Made by a program: the position numbers and the translations under genes. Shown here in pieces: positions 33,276 through 35,577 of a stretch of 35,577 bases of DNA (its first letter is position 1; every line of letters begins with the position of its first letter). The stretch comes from Acidimicrobiales bacterium (GTDB lineage: Bacteria; Actinomycetota; Acidimicrobiia; Acidimicrobiales; SZUA-35), in NCBI GenBank assembly GCA_024638815.1, contig JAHEJM010000036.1:1-35577 (forward strand). The letters run 5' to 3'. A model generated the notes under the pieces. It saw only the letters and a program-made list of their open reading frames with translations, did no database searches and had not been told where the DNA came from.

Positions 33276-33289
33276 CAAACATACGTTCT
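33276..33289 (-). promoter_or_regulatory. LexA/SOS-box-like site upstream of the DUF222 remnant
   Basis: On the minus strand the site reads AGAACGTATGTTTG. Against the actinobacterial LexA core GAAC-N4-GTTC it has one mismatch (GTTT). It precedes the first recognisable DUF222 residues in the direction of that gene. Several 13E12-family genes of Mycobacterium tuberculosis are reported to be LexA-controlled, which supports the reading. A single near-match alone is modest evidence. Confidence 0.45.
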
Positions 33290-33310
33290 ATACGCAAGCT
33301 GCTTCAACAA

Positions 33311-33539
33311 CTAATGGAAGATGAATCTGTCGGTTCACGCTCGTGAAGTGTGGGCGCCTACCGGGCCGGAATCGTCGCCGTGTGTAGGCGTGACCCGCTA
33401 GCACCCAGCCCTCAAACCTGAACCCGAACCCCCTAACCCGACACCCAAACCACCACAAACCCTCAACGCCAAACAAACAAACCCGGCCCAGCACGATCCC
33501 TCACACCCACGTGATCTCCAACCTCTTGGAACCAATCAT
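33311..33539. other. Non-coding, AC-rich stretch inside the putative element
   Basis: No gene is seen. From about 33411 to 33484 the plus strand is almost free of G and T, with runs such as CCACAAACCCTC and CAAACAAACAAACCC, a strong strand skew found nowhere else in the window. The minus-strand open frame across it gives a Phe/Gly/Arg-rich product without family resemblance. Confidence 0.6.
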
Positions 33540-33657
33540 CTAGTATGGCGAGACGGCGCCCCTGCCGCCGGCCGAGGACGGCTCGAGTTTGGCCTCCGGC
33601 CAAACATCGTCCAAACTTGACATGATCCTGAACATCCAAGCCGCCAAGCGAAACTAG
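33540..33657 (-). repeat. CTAG-bounded dispersed repeat, copy B
   Basis: The 118-bp unit is in opposite orientation to copy A. It starts and ends with CTAG, carries the palindrome GTTTGGCC-TCC-GGCCAAAC (33587-33605) and shares the GC-rich block with copy A. Differences from copy A are scattered substitutions plus a two-base length change near the inner end. It ends 26 bp before the stop of the flavin/F420-type gene. Confidence 0.75.
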
Positions 33658-33683
33658 GTCATCGATCCGGTCGATCCGCCGAC

Positions 33684-34088
33684 TCAGTCGATCGGAACCC
33701 GGCCAACCAGCTTGTCGACGGCGACTTCGATCACCACCCGGTCATCCCGATCCTTGGGTGGTCGGTATCGGTCCCGGTACCGGCGGACGGCCTCCCCGAC
33801 CGCGATCGGTTCGTCGGTCACGGTGGCCCGCCCGTAGATCGTCAACCACCGGCCGCCGTCGACCTGGCAAACCGCCACCCGTTGACCGGGATCGGCCGCG
33901 ATGTTCCGGGCCTTGACCGAGGCCGCCCAGGTGATCACCCGGGCTATCCGCCGCTGTGGATCGTAGGTGACGCCGACCGGCGTCACCTGAGGTGAACTGT
34001 CCGTACCGGTCGTGGTCAGGGTGGCAAGATGGCGTTCGGTGAGAAACGCCAACACGGCATCGGGTAGCTGATCCAGATCGAAGTTCAC
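33684..34088 (-). CDS. Pyridoxamine 5'-phosphate oxidase-like split-barrel protein (probably F420-dependent)
   Basis: This is a 134-residue protein of the flavin/deazaflavin oxidoreductase split-barrel family, similar in layout to Mycobacterium Rv1155-type proteins. It begins MNFDLDQLPDAVLAFLTERH, followed by LATLTTTGTDSSPQVTPVGVTYD, the strand with ARVITWAASVKARNIAADPGQRVAVCQVDGGRWLTIYGRATV, and ends with VVIEVAVDKLVGRVP. The KARNI segment is the common phosphate-binding part of the F420-using members. It would reduce an unknown small substrate in the cytoplasm. The gene lies exactly between two CTAG repeats in opposite orientation (copy B past its stop, copy C before its start), so it too could have been moved with them. 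Confidence 0.86.
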   Translation of the reverse strand: MNFDLDQLPDAVLAFLTERHLATLTTTGTDSSPQVTPVGVTYDPQRRIARVITWAASVKARNIAADPGQRVAVCQVDGGRWLTIYGRATVTDEPIAVGEAVRRYRDRYRPPKDRDDRVVIEVAVDKLVGRVPID

Positions 34089-34097
34089 ACCACGACC

Positions 34098-34205
34098 CTA
34101 GTTTCGCTTGGCGACCATGATGCTCACGAATGAGTCAGATCCGGAGTGTTGGGCTTGAGCGGTACCCGGGAGCGAAACTTGAGGCGCCGCTTGCGGCGTA
34201 CCTAG
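34098..34205 (+). repeat. CTAG-bounded dispersed repeat, copy C (diverged)
   Basis: The 108-bp unit begins CTAGTTTCGCTTGGCG and ends GTACCTAG. Its first 40 bases match copy A closely, including TGAGTCA at the same distance. The middle differs, with a KpnI-like palindrome GGTACC and a short GCCGC-TT-GCGGC hairpin in place of the GTTTGGCC palindrome. Both ends are CTAG, as in copies A and B. It lies about 100 bp before the P-type ATPase start and ten bases from the divergent split-barrel gene, so it occupies their shared promoter region. Confidence 0.6.
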
Positions 34206-34307
34206 TCACGGGCTGGTGGGAACAAGCCACCGCCGAGGAGCCGGCGGCGGTGGTCGTTGCCGACATCGGACCCTATAGGCTGAGCAATTCGACGACAGTG
34301 AGGTGCT

Positions 34308-35577
34308 GTGACGGCTCAGGTCTCGACCGATACCCGGCAGTGGTGGACTCAGGATGCCGCCTCGATTGCAGCCCTGCTCGACACGGACCCCGAGCGGGGG
34401 CTGCTCACGGACCAGGTAGCTGATCGACAGGCCCGCTATGGGCCGAACGAGCTCGAGGAGGAGCCGGTCCGGCCACCCTGGCGTCTCTTCCTCATGCAGT
34501 TCGCCAACACGATGATCGTCGTGTTGCTCGTTGCCGCCGTGGTGATGGTGTCGATCGGGGAACCGACTGACGCCGTCGTCATCGGCGCCATCGTCATCCT
34601 CAATGCCTTCATCGGGTTCTTCCAGGAGTACCGGGCCGAACGGGCAATGGCAGCGTTGCGCACCATGACCGCTCCCGCGGCGCGCGTGATACGGGACGGC
34701 GCCGAGTTCGCCGTTGCCGCCACTGCACTGGTGCCGGGTGACGTGGTCGCGCTGGAGGCGGGCGACATCGTTGCTGCCGATGCCCGGCTGGTCGAGAGCC
34801 CGAATCTGAGGGTCAACGAGGCTGCGCTGACAGGTGAGAGCGTTCCGGTCGACAAGGACGAGGACCTGCTCCCGGATGGGGCGGGTGAGGTCATCGGCGA
34901 CCGCCGCAACATGGTGTTCAAGGGTACCTCGGTGGTCTACGGTCGAGCCCGCGGCATTGTCGTGGCCACCGGCATGGCTACGGAACTGGGTCAAATCGCC
35001 GGCCTGCTGCAGACGCACCAGGCGCCCAGGACCCCGCTGCAGAAACGGCTCGCCGTGATGGGACGCTGGCTGGCAGTGGCCGCCATCGCCATCTGCGTCA
35101 TTGTCTTCGGCGCCGGCGTGGCCCGGGGTGAGGACGTCGAGGTGATGTTCCTCACCGCAGTCAGTTTGGCGGTGGCGGCGATACCCGAGGCGCTGCCTGC
35201 GGTGGTGACCATCGGTCTGGCCATGGGAGCCCAGCGCATGATCCGCCACAACACCCTGATCCGCCGTCTTCCGGCGGTGGAGACCCTGGGCTCGGTCACC
35301 GTCATCTGCACCGACAAGACCGGCACCCTCACCCAGGGTCGGATGCTTGCCGAGCGGCTGTGGACCCTCGAAGGAGAGGACACCGTCACCGGATCGGGCT
35401 ACAAACCATCGGGGGAACTCGTGCGCAACAGCGTGCGCCGCGAAGTGACGGAAGGATCGCCGCTTGCTTCCCTGCTGACGGCCGCCGCGCTGTGCAACGA
35501 TGCGGTGCTCGTACCGCCCGGCACCGACGACGAGTGGAGCATCGTGGGCGACCCGACGGAAGGGGCGTTACTTGCTG
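34308..35577 (+). CDS. P-type cation-transporting ATPase (P2, calcium-pump-like), partial
   Basis: This is the N-terminal 423 residues of a membrane cation pump, cut by the right edge. The start is GTG 34308 after AGTGAGG. It begins VTAQVSTDTRQWWTQD, then a cation-ATPase N-terminal domain with ARYGPNELEEEP. Two membrane helices follow (MIVVLLVAAVVMVSIG, VVIGAIVILNAFIGFFQEY), then the actuator domain with LTGESVPVDKD. Helices 3 and 4 come next (WLAVAAIAICVIVFGAGVA and AVSLAVAAIPEALPAVVTIGLAMGA, with the PEALP ion-binding kink), then the phosphorylation site CTDKTGTLTQG (Asp near 335). PEALP and the N-terminal domain place it in the P2 group that pumps Ca2+, or Na+/K+ in other members; the ion cannot be decided because helices 5 and 6 lie beyond the window. 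Confidence 0.94.
   Translation, partial: MTAQVSTDTRQWWTQDAASIAALLDTDPERGLLTDQVADRQARYGPNELEEEPVRPPWRLFLMQFANTMIVVLLVAAVVMVSIGEPTDAVVIGAIVILNAFIGFFQEYRAERAMAALRTMTAPAARVIRDGAEFAVAATALVPGDVVALEAGDIVAADARLVESPNLRVNEAALTGESVPVDKDEDLLPDGAGEVIGDRRNMVFKGTSVVYGRARGIVVATGMATELGQIAGLLQTHQAPRTPLQKRLAVMGRWLAVAAIAICVIVFGAGVARGEDVEVMFLTAVSLAVAAIPEALPAVVTIGLAMGAQRMIRHNTLIRRLPAVETLGSVTVICTDKTGTLTQGRMLAERLWTLEGEDTVTGSGYKPSGELVRNSVRREVTEGSPLASLLTAAALCNDAVLVPPGTDDEWSIVGDPTEGALLA

Larger units (their letters stand above)
32274..33310 (-). pseudogene. DUF222 / 13E12-family protein gene, frameshifted and lacking its HNH end
   Basis: The recognisable part lies in two frames. From about 33260 to 33140 one frame reads DDAVLVTNLDCRPMAELLD. 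From about 33135 the next frame reads PVLAQAAAGVLTLRYLRELKSL and continues through FVEFTNRVTVWLINHTDTDEV, DGSIDGRFHLDPLSAVAVGTAL and INRRRGQALVGLVIGG, typical of the DUF222 region of 13E12-type proteins. A single-base indel near 33137-33145 separates them. After WPASQV (about 32605) the frame runs into palindromes and repeat sequence to the end of copy A, and the usual C-terminal HNH nuclease domain is absent. Members are often encoded in many copies and may act in DNA repair or mobility. This copy is dead. Confidence 0.8.
32158..33657. mobile_element. Putative composite element: CTAG-bounded inverted repeats around a decayed DUF222 gene
   Basis: The region starts and ends with CTAG and carries near-identical ends of about 140 bp in opposite orientation (32158-32300 and 33515-33657). 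The ends share blocks such as TTGGCGGCTTGGATGTTCA, a GTTTGGCC palindrome and CGGCCGGCGGCAGGGGCGCC, and the similarity extends about 22 bases inward past the inner CTAG. By eye they agree at well over four of five positions. The interior holds only DUF222 remnants, palindromes and an AC-rich stretch; I see no transposase or integrase. The outer flanks read GAC-CTAG and CTAG-GTC. It may be a pair of miniature elements that happen to flank a gene, or a non-autonomous transposon. Confidence 0.65.

Noticed and set aside
32158-33657. Complete insertion sequence
   Set aside because: No frame on either strand between the ends resembles a transposase; only a DUF222 remnant is found.
32158-34205. Integron cassette array with attC-like sites
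   Set aside because: The units are bounded by CTAG, not by the attC core GTTRRRY/RYYYAAC, and alternate in orientation; no integrase is present.

Overview
This window comes from a high-GC Gram-positive chromosome. The gene content points to an actinobacterium, probably of the Acidimicrobiia type: a nickel superoxide dismutase with its dedicated maturation protease, a fused indolepyruvate:ferredoxin oxidoreductase, a class I Fe-S fumarase, a UvrD2-like helicase with an HRDC-like end, a Rv1155-like flavin/F420 split-barrel protein and a DUF222 (13E12-type) gene. The lineage is an inference from these families, not from a marker gene.

Layout. 1-3500: the start of an ABC-transporter ATPase (minus, cut by the window edge), then sodN, sodX and an ABC-F ATPase on the plus strand. 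3539-6100 (minus): a trehalose-phosphatase fused to a GH15 domain. 6397-7284 (plus): a copper-handling pair (Sco-like, PCuAC-like), both damaged. 7317-8924 (minus): a thioredoxin-like/NHL protein. 9135-14129 (plus): acyl-CoA synthetase, lipoprotein, M20 peptidase, SDR and a GDT1-type transporter; the lipoprotein, peptidase and SDR genes overlap by ATGA junctions. 14153-20133 (minus): fumarase, a small protein, a UvrD2-like helicase and a thioesterase. 20191-21230 (minus): a wrecked methyltransferase. 21249-24788 (plus): the oxidoreductase.

25212-31519 (minus) holds the most interesting functional block. It encodes a two-FHA membrane protein with an outside trypsin-like protease domain, a membrane Ser/Thr kinase with outside Fn3-like domains, a small Cys-containing unknown protein, and a protein kinase fold that has lost essentially every catalytic residue (a pseudokinase). 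Together they look like a phosphorylation-linked envelope sensing and proteolysis module. A 59-residue protein behind an operator-like palindrome lies just upstream.

32158-34307 is accessory DNA. Two CTAG-bounded repeats of about 120 bp in opposite orientation enclose a decayed DUF222/13E12 gene with a LexA-like site, and a third, more diverged copy sits in front of a P-type ATPase that runs off the right edge. Short perfect palindromes with exactly three loop bases occur inside this element, behind the acyl-CoA synthetase and across the truncated start of the GDT1 gene.

Several genes carry frame lesions or lost ends (ABC ATPase, Sco, PCuAC, GDT1, methyltransferase, DUF222) while very long frames (1179, 1028 and 853 residues) are intact. 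Local decay is therefore at least as likely as general sequencing error. I saw no tRNA, rRNA, CRISPR array, integrase or transposase.
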